From the NCBI RefSeq assembly GCF_022965805.1, contig NC_133103.1:28386329-28450328 (forward strand): DNA of 64,000 nt. The letters run 5' to 3'. Position numbers and translations under genes: made by a program. This document shows positions 20,551 to 33,510 of this stretch, piece after piece. Position 1 is the first letter of the stretch. Each line of letters opens with the position of its first letter. This stretch comes from Primulina eburnea. Taxonomy: Eukaryota > Streptophyta > Magnoliopsida > Lamiales > Gesneriaceae. Below the pieces are notes generated by a model, which worked only from the letters and a program-made list of their open reading frames with translations, did not search any database and was not told the DNA's origin.

Positions 20551-22014
20551 AAGATCAATCTCAAGGGTTTGCTATTCCTCTCTACTATCTCTTGGAGGAG
20601 ATGAAAGTCAAGTTCATGGATGTTGTGAAGCTCCACAAGGTAAAAAAAATTTATTGTATTACAGTAGAATCATACCGTCTGAAAAACCTACCCAGTGGGA
20701 TTGAACTGTTGGTAGATAAAGAAATAAAAAGTTTAGGTGATGTTGTACTCAGATATGGATTCTGAAGATGCGAGAGAAAATATCCCTTGGCACATGTATT
20801 TTCTGGAAAGATGAAATGAACGGACAAGCCCGAAACAAAGAAAATCCAACTGATAAATCATGTGTCTGAGACGTTGGTACCAGCACCAATCCAACTGTTC
20901 TTGTTTCCACTTTGAAAGGTGTTAGGTCTGTTGAACATGAAATTGTCACCAGTCGGTCCGCACTACCTCTTATTGACCCAAAGGCCAAAGGAAATGCCAT
21001 TTCGGTCAAAGAGAAAAATTATCAAATGTTCATGCTGTCATAAACTTGACCATGTAAATGGTCAACGAAATTGCCAAGGAACATATGGTGAATTTGACAA
21101 ATTGGTAAACTGCCGCACAATTGTTCTATTTGACAAAATTTTGTAGACCAAGACTCTGAAAGAAGTGGTCGTTCTTGAGCTGAAGATGCTAAAGTGGGCG
21201 GAAACAAATGTGATCTCCGAATCTCTTCAGCAACGAGATTTCACTGAACTGAAAATCAAGAAAATTATCTTACGACACATGATTCAACAGATAAGGGAAA
21301 TTTTTTGTCATCAACTGCCCTACAACACAAGATGACGCAACTGGGATAAGCTAGCTAGAAATGGATGCAATATCACAATCCATGGCGGTGAAAGTTAAGA
21401 GGCAGTATATTCAGCTTCCGGAGGTTGAAAATGTGAATGTTGCTTCAGTCTTTGACTTAGGATAAATCAGACTGCCAAAAAACCAGCCCTGAGACAGTTA
21501 TAGTCGTTTCGGAGGAAATTCAAGATGATACTAAAATAATTACAGTCGTTGCTCAAGCTACGAGAAAGGTAATTCCAGTCAATGCTCAAGTTGACATTGA
21601 GATGGCTGAGCAGAATTCAGTCGGTAGCTCAGCGGCTCAAATTTATGTCAAAACCATCATTCAACAACAAGTTCAAAACAAATATTTGGAAAAACATGGG
21701 GAATATACTACACTTGCTCCTCCTCATTCTCCCAATCAAACTCAAACTCATGTAAATTTCCCAAAAATTCCATTGATCTCTGTGGATGAAGTTGTCCACT
21801 CTCAGTCCCAATTTGAGTTTGATCATAGTATAGTAGACCCTTCCTCTCCAATGATTGAAGATCCTACAATTAAAAACCAAATTTGGAATTCTTGTCAACA
21901 ATCCCAGTCAGTGATTAGATACTTGAAGACCCTAGTGCTTCAATCAAAATTCTTGCCGATCAAGAAATTGTTATCTTCTCCGGACAGCCTAGCTCAAAAG
22001 AAGTGGTTGATCCA
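20551..22014 (+). pseudogene. 5' part of a degenerate repetitive coding unit of unknown function
   Basis: Readable plus-strand stretches include QGFAIPLYYLLEEMKVKFMD (about 20562-20621), then broken frames, then VSEEIQDDTKIITVVAQ and an open run from ATG 21602 (MAEQNSVGSSAAQ) to copia-2 at 22015. It is hydrophilic and low in motifs. From memory it resembles a very large family of uncharacterised proteins in Gesneriaceae genomes; I cannot check that. Copia-2 interrupts it, and sequence of the same type resumes at 33511. Stops and frameshifts show that it is not functional. Confidence 0.5.
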
Positions 22015-22830
22015 TGTTGGAAAATTTGATGCTTAACGAATGAAAATTAAGCAAGTAAATCAATATGTTTGATTGGAAAAATTCGAAACGAAGAACGAAA
22101 CTTAAAGAACGAATATTAAGTCCGGTGGTTCTGAATTAAACTCGAAACAAGTTCATCAAATGTTGAACGAATTCAAATGAGTAGTCGGAACATGTAAGGG
22201 ATGAAAATCGGAAAAAAAAAATTGTGCATGAACAGTAGCCGGAGCGCACCCTTGTGCGGGTCTGCGCGTAGATGCGCGCGCACCGCCGAGAGATCTCGGC
22301 AGGCGTTGCCGAGAGCTCTTGGCAGGCAGCTGCCAAGAGCGCTCGGCAGGAGCTGCGTGCGAGCAGGAGTGCGCCCCTGCGCGCACAGACGTGTCCCTTC
22401 GAGTTTTTCTGCTGTTTTTCTGACATTTTTTCATTCCTTTGGCATTATTTGATGCATGTGATCAGTTATAATAGTCAAGGGACACCCATATGAATGAAAG
22501 ATCAGTGTATTTTCACATGAAAATCATTATATGTTTGATTTATTGAAAATCAAAAATAAATTACACATTTTTCGTCGTATGCATATTGTCTTCTTCTTTC
22601 TTCAACAAGAGAGAGTTCCTTCATTTCATTGTGATAGAACTTGAATATTTGAGTGCATCATTATTCAAGTGTTGTAGTTGTATCTTGGGAGAAGATTGCC
22701 ACCAACCTCTAGCACATTGTGAGAGGGCAAATTCTTCTCAAGGAGAAAGTTTTTAACATTTACCTCTACAAAGCCATTATCTTTATTTTCTTCTTGCTTC
22801 TCCTCCCATATTTAAATACTACAAACAACA
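22015..22830 (+). repeat. copia-2 5' LTR
   Basis: 816 bp beginning TGTTGGAAAATTTGATGC and ending CAAACAACA. A near copy is at 31355-32123. It carries a GC-rich palindromic block at 22245-22395. Confidence 0.92.
22245..22395. repeat. GC-rich palindromic block in copia-2 LTR
   Basis: CTCGGCAG, TGCCGAGAGCT and CTGCCAAGAGC units and their complements pack several stems into 150 bp of GC-rich DNA. The right LTR version (31575-31700) has fewer units, which suggests unit gain or loss. Open frames on both strands here come from composition and are not genes. Confidence 0.75.
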
Positions 22831-23114
22831 ATCTTAAGAAGAATTTTTGTTTTTGATCATTTGCAAGAATAATATCAATGGCATTCAACATCTACAACAC
22901 CACATGCAACCACTGCACAAGGAGAGAAACCAAAGAAGTTTTCTGGTACAGACTTCAAAAGATGGCAACAAAAGATGCTTTTCTATCTCACAACCTTGAG
23001 TTTGTCAAGGTTCTTGAAGGAGGATCCTCCCGTCGTTGCTGAAAACGACACAGACACCAACATGAGGGCCGCTTTGGATGCATGGAACCAAAGTGATTTC
23101 TTGTGCAAAAACTA

Positions 23115-25943
23115 TGTAACGTACCGTACTTTTACTACTTGAAATTTGCGGAAAAATAAAATTTTTTATTCAAATAAAACATCCGTACGGTCGTCACCTA
23201 ACATACATAAAATATCTTTAAAATAATCCATCACCAAATAAAAGTTTGCTAAAAGAACGCTGTCTCAACTCGTCTCACATTCAAATCAAAACATCAGAGT
23301 ATTTTAAAAGTTTGCATAAACATAATCTTGCGGTCCTCGGGTTTAGTCTGCCGCTCAGCCCAAGCCTGCCCCTTGGTCGCCACCTCCTGTCTCCTGCTCA
23401 TCGTACTCACCTGCATCGATCAAGTCTAGTGAGTCTAAAGACTCAACACGTATAAATTGAAAGTAACGAGTACTACATAATAAAAATCGCATGCTTCTTT
23501 AAAATAGGACATACATAACTTTAAATTGACTTGCATAAACTTCAACTCGAAATAAACTTGAACATACATACTACGACGTGCCATGAACATAAACTTTTCT
23601 TAAACATGCTTTCATACTTCAACGTACTTAACTGCATAATTTTACGTGGAGGATATTTCAAAGCAAGTGACCCTTAACATGATAAACGCCTGATCAGACA
23701 CACCACAGTACTGGGCTGACAGGGACGTATCCACTGTCGCATACATAAGATCCCTGTTCATGATTTAACAGGCCAGTTGATCCACGTTCATAATTTAACG
23801 CTTCACAACCACGATCTAACCCGTTCATAATTTAACGGACGGATTGGTCCCCGTTCATGATTTAACGCTTTCCAATCCTTAACTTTCTTTGGTCATAAGA
23901 CAATTAGCATACCTACAAACTTAACCATTTTCTTGCACGTCAACATACTTACTAGGCGTTGAGGGATTCGTTGGACTTCGACTGGGCCGTTGCTGCGACG
24001 TACTAACATGGAATTGCATACTTAACTTGCATAACTTAGACGTAAAAATCATACTTACCCCTAAGTTCAATCAACACTTGGGACGTTCTAAAATTTCCCA
24101 TGACTCGATCATGAAAACATCATATTAAACCTTAACTTAAAACCTCAACCAAATTCCAAAGTGAATGAGAGAATGTATCCCAAAAATAGGAGGACACGGA
24201 CCCCGTGTCTGGGTCCTGGCTTGGGTCCGTGTAGATACTGTATGGGGTGTGTGTAGAAAAGCAAGGGCACGGACCCCGTCTAAAGGTCCGGGTCAGGGTC
24301 CGTGTAGATACTGTAAAAGGAGTACTCGGAAAGGGGAGAGGCACGGACCCCGTGCTTAGGTCCGTGTGGAGGTCCGTGTACACTCGGGTCCTAGACATTG
24401 CTGAGGGAACGAAGGCACGGACCCCGTGCGGGGGTGAAAAACTTACACAATACTTAGTCTCCTAATTAACACATAACGGCACAAGATTTCCACAACTCGA
24501 GACTATCCTAGGACACCATAGCAATGAACTAAACTCGTGTAATTGCCTCAACGTGACGACGTTCACCCTACAACTCATACGAACCAAAATACGGTCTTTG
24601 ACATCAACTTGATTCCTACGACATTTGATTCAACTAGATGACCAATGACCCGAAGCGAACCATTAGTGATCGACCCAACAACATAAGCAAGTACCTACAC
24701 GCAGCAACAATCACCGGTCGAGCCCCCAACGAAGCCTGCAACATAAAACTTCAAGAAACGTATCAATACAAATTTTCTGGAAATCGCAGTTTGAGCAGTC
24801 ACACGAAAAATATCATAACTCTCTCATTTTTCGTCCAAAAATCTCGTACCTTATATCAAATCGAAGGTATCGAAAAGTTCTACGTTTTTGCCGTTGAAAG
24901 TTTTCCCAAAATGTGAACAGAAAAATCGCAGTTTTTGAAAAGACAGCAAAAACGAGTTTTAGATCTAACATTTTGCCCTCGAAATTGATCCGATCTATAC
25001 CCCGCTCAAACTACTAACATGATACATAACTTTTACGCATAAAAATCAACGCAACGCATAATATGACTTGATCGACACAGCAAGAACAGAATATACGTGC
25101 CTTATGATATCAAACGTTACCGAAAGACGACACCGAAGCGGAGATAGGAGCGAGGTTGATCCGGGACGAACGTGGCACCGTTTTTCCTTGAAAATAACCA
25201 ACGAAAATCGCCGGGAATATTGACTAAAAGGGGCGGCTGCTGTTTTGCAAAGAACCCTAATCTTTTTCTCTCCAAAATAATGAAATTTTGAATTGTATTG
25301 TGTGAGTGTGTGTTTTACGTTTTCTAGTGTGTGTAGAGTGTGTGTGTGCGTGTGTGTGTTAGATAATTAGGAGGAGTAAAATTTGCTAATTAATAAATAA
25401 CAATGCTAATCAAGATGCTAATTAAAATGTTGACTCAACTAACAATTTAATTAAAATACTATCCTTACTCATCTTTAAATAAAACTCTTTAATTAAAATA
25501 TAGCACACACCATACTAGAATTTAAAAGTTCTAAAATCAAAGACTCTCAAAATAATAAAATTTAGGATTCAAACTACTAACATCTCATAAAATACTAAAT
25601 TTTAAAAGTTTTAAACTCTTAAAATCACTAACTAAACATTTAGGCTCAAAAATGCTAAAGCTCACTAAATTATTTAAAATACCCCCAAACTCAACTTAAA
25701 ATAAAATACCATCTCTAAAATTGCCAAAATCGTCCCCGGGTCTTTTCCTCAATCCCGCTTCGAATAATCGCCTGAAACATGAAACTCGAAAGACATTTCC
25801 ACGTGCATCACATAACATAATTTAATTTAAAATAGTGCATTTACATAAATTATGCATGACTAAAGCTCCTTTAAAATTAATTAAATGCTTTAATAATTTA
25901 AATAGATGCATGGGTTATACGTGTACTGAAATCGGGTTCTACA
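23115..25943 (-). mobile_element. solo LTR of the gypsy-1 family
   Basis: A 2829-bp copy of the gypsy-1 LTR in reverse orientation, starting TGTAACGTACCG and ending GGGTTCTACA on the plus strand, with perfect AACTA duplications (23110-23114 and 25944-25948). No internal region remains, so LTR-LTR recombination is the likely origin. It is more diverged from the gypsy-1 LTRs than they are from each other. It retains the palindrome (23430-23445) and a version of the GC array (24190-24425). Confidence 0.93.
24190..24425. repeat. GC-rich palindromic array in the solo LTR
   Basis: Reverse-complement counterpart of 2226-2490, with GGCACGGACCCCGTG and GGTCCGTGTAG units. Unit number and spacing differ from the gypsy-1 LTRs while the motif is kept. 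Confidence 0.75.
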
Positions 25944-26516
25944 AACTACATCCTCAATGGACTTGACAATGCATTATACAATGTGTATTGTCAACTCAAG
26001 ACCGCCAAGGAACTATGGGATATGCTTGATAAGAAATACAGGACGGAGGATGCGGGCTTGAAGAAGTTCATTGTTGGGAGATTTTTGGACTTCAAGATGG
26101 TGGACTCAAAATCCGTAATGAGTCAAGTGCAAGAACTACAACTTCTCTTGCACAAGATTCATGCGGAAGGAATGAGTCTAAGCGAGTACTTCCAAGTTGC
26201 TGCTATGATCGAGAAACTCCCTCCATTGTGGAAGGATTTCATGAATTACTTGAATCAAAAAAAAAAAGAGATGTGATTGGAGGATCTCATTGTGAGATTG
26301 GGGATAGAAGAGGACAACAAGAGCACCGAGGCCAAGGAAAGTAAAATGGCAGCAAGGGTGAACATTGTTGAATCAAGTTTTCAAAGGAAGAAGAGGAAGT
26401 TTGAGAAGCAACGACAACAAGGCCAACAACCACCAAATAAGAAGAAATTCAAAGGCACTTGTTATAACTGTGGAAAACCAAATAACATGGCTAAGGATTG
26501 TAGGAAGCCAAAGTGA

Positions 26517-29400
26517 GTGGCTTCGTAACTTTGTTGGTCAAACATGAGTTTAGACTAGTAGTACTGAAGATGACATCGGGTTTGGAAGTAACCCTTGTTG
26601 ATGTACTTCATGTACCGGACATAAGAAAAAAGCTCGTGTCGAGGTCTTTGTTGGTCAAACATGGGTTTAGACTAGTATTTGAGTCTAACAAAGTTCTATT
26701 GACCAAGAATGGTCATTTTATTGGAAAATGATATCTCGATGATAAACTTTTCAAGTTGAATGTAATGGCTATACGCCAAAGTGTTGTTGAAATTATTAAA
26801 GATAAAAGTTCTATTTACTTGCTTGAGTGTTCTTATTTATGGCATGTTCATTTAGGACACGTAAATTTTAATACCTTGCAACGTTTAATGAAACTTGAAT
26901 TATTGCCTAAACACAACATCGATCCAACACACAAATGCGAGATATGTGTTGAAGCAAAAATGACCAAAGCGCCTTACCACTCGATTGAAAGATGTAAACT
27001 CCTCTAGAACTAATACACACCGATCTTGGTGATTTAAAGTTTGTACAAACTAGAGGAGAGAAAAGATACTACGTGATATTCATTGATGATAATACAAAAT
27101 ACTGTTACGTATATATTTTGAGGTCGAAAGATGAAGCCTCTTGAAGCATTCAAATGTTATAAGACCGAAGTTGAGAATCAACTAGGCAAACAAATAAAGA
27201 GAGTTCGAAGCGATAGAGGGGGCGAATACGGAGCACCGTTTGATGAATTGTGCACATCTGTGGGTATAATTCATGAAACGACTGCTCCTTATTCACCACA
27301 ATCGAATGGCATTGCCGAAAGAAAGAATCGAACTCTGAAAGATATGATGAATGCTATGTTAATAAGTTCAAGAATACCTCAAAACTTGTGGGGGGAAGCA
27401 ATACTATCGGCTAATCGCATCCTGAACAAGATACCCCACAAAAAAAATGACAAGTCACCTTATGAATTGTGGATGTCACAAACCTTCCTACAAGTACCTC
27501 AAAGTATGGGGGTGTCTAGCTAAGGTTGAAATACCAAAGCCTAAACAAGAGCGAATTGGACCAAAGACGGTCGAGTGCATATTCATTGGATATGCACAAA
27601 ATAGTAGTGCCTATAGGTTTATAGTGCACAAATATGTAAATACAGAAATAAATACGGGCATGACAATTGAGTCAAGAAATGCAGTATTTTTTGAAAATAT
27701 ATTTCCTTGTAAAGAAAGAAAAGAAAATGGTTCTAGCAAGCGAAAACTTGAAATGGAGCATGAAGGTCAATTACCTACACATGATCCAACTCTAAATGAA
27801 AATGCTATACCATTGGAAGGCTCTTCAAAAGAGTAAGAGCCAAGAAGAAGCAAAAGGACTACAATCTCAAAGTCCTTTGGTCTAGACTTCCATACTTTTA
27901 TGTTGGAGAATGAACCAAATAACATACAAGATGCTCTGGCCTAGCCCTAAAGCTCCTTATTGGAAAGAAGCCATCAACTCATAAATGGACTCTATTTTGC
28001 AAAACCATACTTGAGAACTAGTGGATCTTCCACCAGGTACCAAGCCATTGAGATGCAAATGGATATTGAAAAATAAAATGAGATTTGATCGAAGTATTGA
28101 AAAATACAAAGCCAGGCTTGTGGCACAAGGATATAGACAAAGAGAAAGTCATGATTTCTTCGACACGTATTCACCAGTTTCAAGAATAACATACATTCAT
28201 GTGCTCATTGCTATTGCAGCTTTGCATAACCTTGAGATCAAATGGATGTCAAAACGGCATTTTTAAATGGTGAACTTGAAGAAGAAATATATATGGAGCA
28301 ACCTGAAGGCTTCATAGTTAAAGTACAAGAAATAAAGGTCTGTCGTTTAATTAAGTCGCTATACGGAACAAGCGCCCAAGCAGTGGCACGAAAAATTTGA
28401 CAAGGTAGTATTGTCAAATGGATTTAAGATTAATGAGTGTGACAAATGTGTTTATATTAAAGGCCCTCGAGAATCTTATGTGATAGTATGTCTATATGTG
28501 GATGACATGCTAATAATGGGGAATAGCCAAGAGTTAATTAAGGGTACAAAAAAGTTTTTGACAAAACATTTTGATATGAAAGATATGGGTACCGCTGATG
28601 TAATTCTAGGGATTAAAATCTTTAGAACTCCAGAAGCAATAGTCTTATCTCAATCTCATTATGTAGAAACAGTGTTAAAGAAGTTTAACGCTTATGACTC
28701 CACCCCAGTAAAAATGCCTTTAAACGTGAATGTCCATTTGACGAAGAATCGTGGAGAACCAGTTTCCCAACTGGAATACTCCAGAATTATCGGAAGCCTT
28801 ATGTACATCACTAATTGTACTAGACCTGACATCGCTTGTGCGGTTAACAAGTTAAGTCGGTTTACAAGTAATCCTAGTGATGCACACTGGAAGGCGTTAA
28901 CAAAGGTGCTTAGATATTTAAAGCACACCTCAGAATATGGACTAAATTACACAAGGTATCCTGCAGTACTTAAAGGATACTGTGATGCAAATTGGATTTC
29001 TGATACCAATAACTCCAAATCCACCAGCGGCTATGTATTTAGCATTGGTGGAGGAGCAGTCTCTTGGAGGTAAATGAAACAAACTTGCATTGTGAGATCT
29101 ACTATGGAATCGGGGTTCATAGCGCTAGATAAATCTGCAGAAGAAGCTGAGTGGCTTCGCAACTTTCTAGAGGACATTTAATGTTGGACAAGTCCAGTGC
29201 TAGCAATCTTGATACATTGCAACAGTCAGTCGACAATTGCAAGGGCACAAAACAATATGTACAATAGCAAGTCTCGACACATTCGTCGAAGACATAATAC
29301 TGTTGACAGTTGATCTCTAATGGAGTTATATCTGTTGATTATATCAAATCAAAGGATAACTAAGCGGACCCGCTTACAAAAGCATTAAATAGAGATCAAA
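26517..29400 (+). pseudogene. copia-2 Pol: protease remnant, integrase, RT, RNase H
   Basis: In order: a decayed protease (about 26520-26730); the pre-integrase HHCC region (WHVHLGHVNFNTLQRL and CEICVEAK, 26840-26960); the integrase core (HTDLGDLKFV near 27020, VRSDRGGEYGAPFDE near 27200, TTAPYSPQSNGIAERKNRT near 27280); RT (LVAQGYRQRESHDF near 28110, then [13 protein letters not shown] near 28494); and RNase H ([19 protein letters not shown] near 28980, then ADPLTKAL near 29367). At least six frameshifts or stops separate these blocks, for example near 27006, 27500, 27835, 28260 and 29070. Not functional. Confidence 0.88.
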
Positions 29401-29957
29401 TGTACTGTCTGTCAAGAGGAATGGCTTTAAAACCTACCAAATAAAGTTTTCATAGTGGCAATCCAACCTTGTAGATTGGAGATCCCAAGATCTTGGTTCA
29501 ATGAGACGACTAAATTATGAAAACTTGAGGAATCACTCATCATTCCTAAGACGATGAGTGAAGTTGCCTACAAAGGTAGTGATGTTAAGTACTTGTACTT
29601 TTAATGATTCCGTAGCTTGCAAAAGCGGGGTAAGTAGGATACCCTTTTACAAGGAGATCACCTATGTACGTGTGAGGACGGGCCGCCTCGATGAAACACT
29701 TATGAAGCCAAGATGTGTTCCATGGCCAAAACGGACATAACCGATAAAACAAAATGGAAATGGAAGAAAGATTATCTTGTGGGTACAGTTGTCTGGGTTT
29801 ACATGAACCGCCAAGAAGTTCAAGACATCAAGTACACTTCGTGGCCTAGTAAATCCGATTGTATTCCACTAGGGAAGGTTCAAAGCCAAAAGCTACCTAT
29901 TCTGATGAGATAATTTTTCGTATATACTCTCTCTGATGCATCACGAACATTCATAAA
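29401..29957 (+). other. copia-2 non-coding 3' region
   Basis: Follows RNase H and precedes the nested LTR-like insertion. No coding signal is convincing; short open frames here have no recognisable motif. The region resumes at 31327 and ends at the polypurine tract. Confidence 0.5.
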
Positions 29958-31326
29958 TGTTTCGTGTTTTCACTACCGCAAGTGTACTGGTGTCAAGCTT
30001 TAGTACTGGTTTGAGTATAGATATCGATCCCACGAAGAGTAAATATTTAGAATTGTATATTAATTACCATAATTGACATAGCTCAACTTTATTTAGACAA
30101 TCAAATGGTCGGTTTATAATCAATTCAAATAAAATAATAATTCATGTAATTCTAGCACGCAGTAGAAAATTCACTGAGGAAATAATATAGAGATATGATT
30201 TCGTCTGGCTTCCCCTATGCTCAATCAAAATTAACCAGCATGTTATTAAATTGCATCGTATTTACTAACCAAGAACTTGCAATTTTTCTATTCCCTCTGT
30301 CGAGTGATAAATAGAACTGTATTACCTATTACCGATTTTAATATGTCTATTCAAAATCAAGCAACACGTAATAAATGCAATCAAGGTCCTCGTTTGGATT
30401 CGTCAGAGTTATACGTCTTTTGCACGTTATAAATATCTAACGATGCGATTTCCCCTGTCCTAATTTCGATCATCTCTCTCGAGTGTTAGATCTCAATTAT
30501 TAAATCACTCGAATTATGGCCAGTGATCCAAAAGCATTAATCACAAGAAATCACAAGTAAACACTGACGAATTAATTCATGAAAATTCAAAATGTCACTA
30601 ACATAGCTTCAACCAAGACTACATCAATCTCTAGAATATAAAATTAGTTCATACTCGAATTTAAATCAATACAAAACCTGTTTGTAATCATTAAAAACGT
30701 AAAAGTAAGAAACCGAATTAGGAACGTGTTGGCGAGAGATGAAAGTGCGTCCCCGTGTCCGGATTCAACGTCTTCTATCTCCGTTCTTCGCGTCCCGTGC
30801 TCCGTGCTCTGACTTTTTCTCTCCTTTTGTTCGACTGATATGACGGCTGCGAGTAAAGAATTTCGGAACCCCTAAAATCCACGCGAAACTCTAATTTATT
30901 CTGACTGTACGTGCCGCGCGCATATGCGCGGCACCAACTCGCGCATATGCGCGGGTGCTTCTGGTGCTGGAATGTGTCACTCGCGCATATGAGCGGCTTG
31001 AGTGGCGCATATGCGCTGAACTCTCTGTATGGGTCGCGCATGTGCGCGGCTTTGGGGGCGCATATGCGCCAATATTTCTGCCAGTTGCGCGCATGTGCGC
31101 GGGAATAAGTCGTGCATGTGCGCGGGGCTTACTGCCCTTGGTGCTTGCTTGGTCACATTTCTTCTCCTGAGCGTCATTTTAGTTCATTTTCACGCTTGTT
31201 CAGTGGCTTTACCTGGCTACCTGCAAGTCACACCAAAAACAACACGAAACGCATAATTCTGCCCAAAAAGACTAACAATCTGTATGAATTATAAAGATAA
31301 TTTAAGTACAAAAAATGCACTTATCA
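29958..31326 (-). mobile_element. LTR-like insertion in copia-2, possible Athila/Tat-type solo LTR
   Basis: On the minus strand it starts TGATAAGTGCA and ends near CACGAAACA, after a CAGTACACTTGCGGTAG phrase that I associate with the ends of Athila/Tat-type LTRs (recollection). Flanks are ATAAA and ATACA, a 4 of 5 match, so the left limit is tentative. It carries GCGCATATGCGC palindromes at about 30910-31130. A related copy in the opposite orientation begins at 62984. No coding region. Confidence 0.6.
30910..31130. repeat. GCGCATATGCGC palindromic array
   Basis: About eight copies of GCGCATATGCGC-like or GCGCATGTGCGC-like palindromes spaced 20-40 bp apart within the LTR-like insertion. Translated frames through it are low-complexity. 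A similar array is at about 63180-63340. Confidence 0.75.
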
Positions 31327-31345
31327 ATACATTAATTTTATTTAT

Positions 31346-31353
31346 GTGGGGGA
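31346..31353 (+). other. copia-2 polypurine tract
   Basis: A GTGGGGGA run ends two bases before the right LTR. Confidence 0.75.
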
Positions 31354-31354
31354 T

Positions 31355-32123
31355 TGTTGGAAATTTGATGCTTAATGAATGAAAATAAGCAAATAAATCA
31401 ATATGTTTGATTGGAAAAATTCGAAACGAAGAACGAAACTTAATAAACGAATATTAAGTTCGGTGGTTTTGAATTAAACTCGAAAAAAGTTCACCAAATA
31501 TTGAATGAACTTAAAACAAGTAGTCGGAACATGTAAGGGATGAAAATCGAAAAAAAAAATTGCGCATGAACAATAGCCGGAGCGCACCAGCGCACAGGTC
31601 TGAGCGCAGGTGCGCGCACCTGCCGAGAGCTCTCGACAGGAGCTGCCGAGCGCTGCTCGGCAGTGTGCGAGCAGGCGTGCGCCCATGCGCGCACAGACGC
31701 GTACCTTCGCGTTTTTCTGACATTTTCCCATTCATTTGCATTGTTTGATGCTTGTGATCAGTTACAATGACCAAGGGACATCCATATGAATGAAAGATCG
31801 TGTCTTTTCACATGAAAATCATTATATGTTTGATTTATTGAAAATCAAAAATAAATTACACATTTTTCATCATATGCATATTGTCTTCTTCTTTCTTCAA
31901 CAAGAGAGAGTTCCTTCATTTCATTGTGATAGAACTTGAATATTTGAGTGCTCATTATTCAAGTGTTGTAGTTGTATCTTGGGAAAAGATTGCCACCAAC
32001 CTCTAGCACATTGTGAGGGGCAAATTCTTCTTAAGGAGAAAGTGTTCAACACTTGCCTCTACAAAGCCATTATCTTTGTTTTCATCTTGCATCTCCTCTC
32101 ATATCTGAATACCACAAACAACA
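31355..32123 (+). repeat. copia-2 3' LTR
   Basis: 769 bp, TGTTGG...CAACA, close copy of 22015-22830 with a shorter GC-rich block. ATCCA follows. Confidence 0.92.
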
Positions 32124-32128
32124 ATCCA

Positions 32129-33510
32129 CAGTGAGGTGTGTCGTTTTTGCGTGTTTTGTTGTGTTTTTTTCGAGTCGCATTCATGCATGTTAAGTTTATA
32201 TTACTTCTATATTTAGTTTTTTTCATCATATGTTATGCATAGTAATTGTTTTTCATGTGTTTGGATTGAATTGTAGGAAATATGATAAAGAAATATGGAT
32301 TTAGATGCCAAAGTCAAGGAAGACGTGCTAAGACAGATGAATATGCACACCCCAGGACGCACATGAAGAAATAATACAGAAAATTCGAGTCTAGCGCGCT
32401 GGGGCGGATGAATATTATAGCCCTAGAGCGCCCAAGAAGTAAACCAGAGACGATTTGCGAGCATAGTGCACTGGGTCGGGCAATTCTAGCCGCCCTAGCG
32501 CACTCGTATATCAACAAGAAGAAAATTTTTGCGAAGACACGATACACAAGGAAAAAAATATTTGGTTGATTTCTTTTCAACTTTCTTGAGGCCACCTACT
32601 TAGAAAAGCCTAGCACGTGTTTTTGGGAAGACTCGAAGAATTTTCAGAAAGTTTTCATCAGCTAAGGTGCCGCCGCACGCAAGGAGAAGAACCAGAGTTG
32701 AGGGAACTGGAAAAATTCTATATTTTTGCGCAGCGTGTCTTTTATCCTTCATCTTCTCTAGTATTTTTAGTTGAAAACTTTATTTTAATTATTGCTTGAA
32801 TATTTTGTTGTGATGTTTAGTATCTAAACTCTTTATTTTGTTGAGATTTAATGTGATCATATCCCAAACAATTATTTGAATTAATCAAAACATCGACTCT
32901 TCATTTTTATTAATTATATTATTTATTTTCTTTAATTATTGAAGTCTAGCTAGTTTTATAATATTTCATATTGTGACTAAGTTCGAGATAAAAAATTTGC
33001 AATAAGTACAAGTAATATAATCCATGGATTTACAATTTTTATACTTGTATAACATTGAATACATGTTGATAGTCATAATCCGATATGTCGAAAGATAGGG
33101 TATTCCATAAATTGTTCAGCAATTCACCATTAGTAAATAATTAAATATATTTAATTATTTAATCGTGTCGAATTAGTTTGATATAGCTTGAGAAAGTGTG
33201 ATAATATTATTCAGGAAATTTTGTCAAAAGTAATGAAAAATAGTCGAGATTAATTATTAAAAATAACGAGGGTTAGGTGAACCGAGATTTCCAACAAATG
33301 TACTTCCCATTTAGTTTTTAATATAAATTTTACATTGCTTATTTAACTTTTGAGTCATTTAGTTATTTAAATTCTAGTAGTGAACTAATCATTTCAAATT
33401 ATCGTTTGCTAAATAATATAAAAGTGAAAATAATATTCGTATATTACAGTCTCAGTTGAACGATATTCGTATTTTTATATATTATACTATAGCTTGTATC
33501 GTACACTTGC
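32129..33510 (+). repeat. degenerate LTR-like fragment related to the 29958-31326 family
   Basis: Non-coding. It has a CTAGCGCGCTGGGGCGG-type GC block (about 32390-32510) and ends with CGTACACTTGCGATCACA near 33515, echoing the CACTTGCGG phrase of the other LTR-like repeats. It appears to lie inside the broken coding unit, between its two readable parts. The left limit and TSD could not be fixed, so the class is uncertain. Confidence 0.45.

Larger units (their letters stand above)
22879..26516 (+). pseudogene. copia-2 Gag, split by a solo LTR
   Basis: A gag-type frame begins near 22879. It reads GEKPKKFSGTDFKRWQQKM and WNQSDFLCKNY up to 23109, and resumes after the solo LTR with [13 protein letters not shown] and [11 protein letters not shown]. 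The copia Gag core (UBN2 type) continues to the zinc knuckle CYNCGKPNNMAKDC (about 26461-26502, C-X2-C-X4-H-like; the usual His is replaced by Asn-Met). A TGA at 26274-26276 breaks the frame. Deleting the LTR and one AACTA restores the codons at the junction. The altered knuckle, the stop and the insertion make it inactive. Confidence 0.85.
22015..32123 (+). mobile_element. copia-2: Ty1/copia retrotransposon with two nested insertions
   Basis: It runs TGTTGG...CAACA with ATCCA on both sides (22010-22014 and 32124-32128). Plus-strand order: LTR, gag (split by a solo LTR at 23115-25943), degenerate pol in the copia order integrase-RT-RNase H, a non-coding 3' part holding another LTR-like insertion (29958-31326), polypurine tract, LTR. 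Removing the two insertions leaves about 5.9 kb, a normal copia length. The LTRs differ in length (816 and 769 bp), mostly through indels in the GC-rich block. I see no TGGTATCAGAGC site after the left LTR, so the primer is unassigned. Confidence 0.92.

Noticed and set aside
22156..22452. Cys/Arg/Ala-rich open frames on both strands of the copia-2 LTR
   Set aside because: They overlap on both strands in a palindromic GC block and are not kept in frame in the other LTR.
30891..31256. Open frames with repeated Ala-His-Met-Arg or Ala-Tyr-Ala
   Set aside because: Direct translation of GCGCATATGCGC palindromes; no start context or domain.
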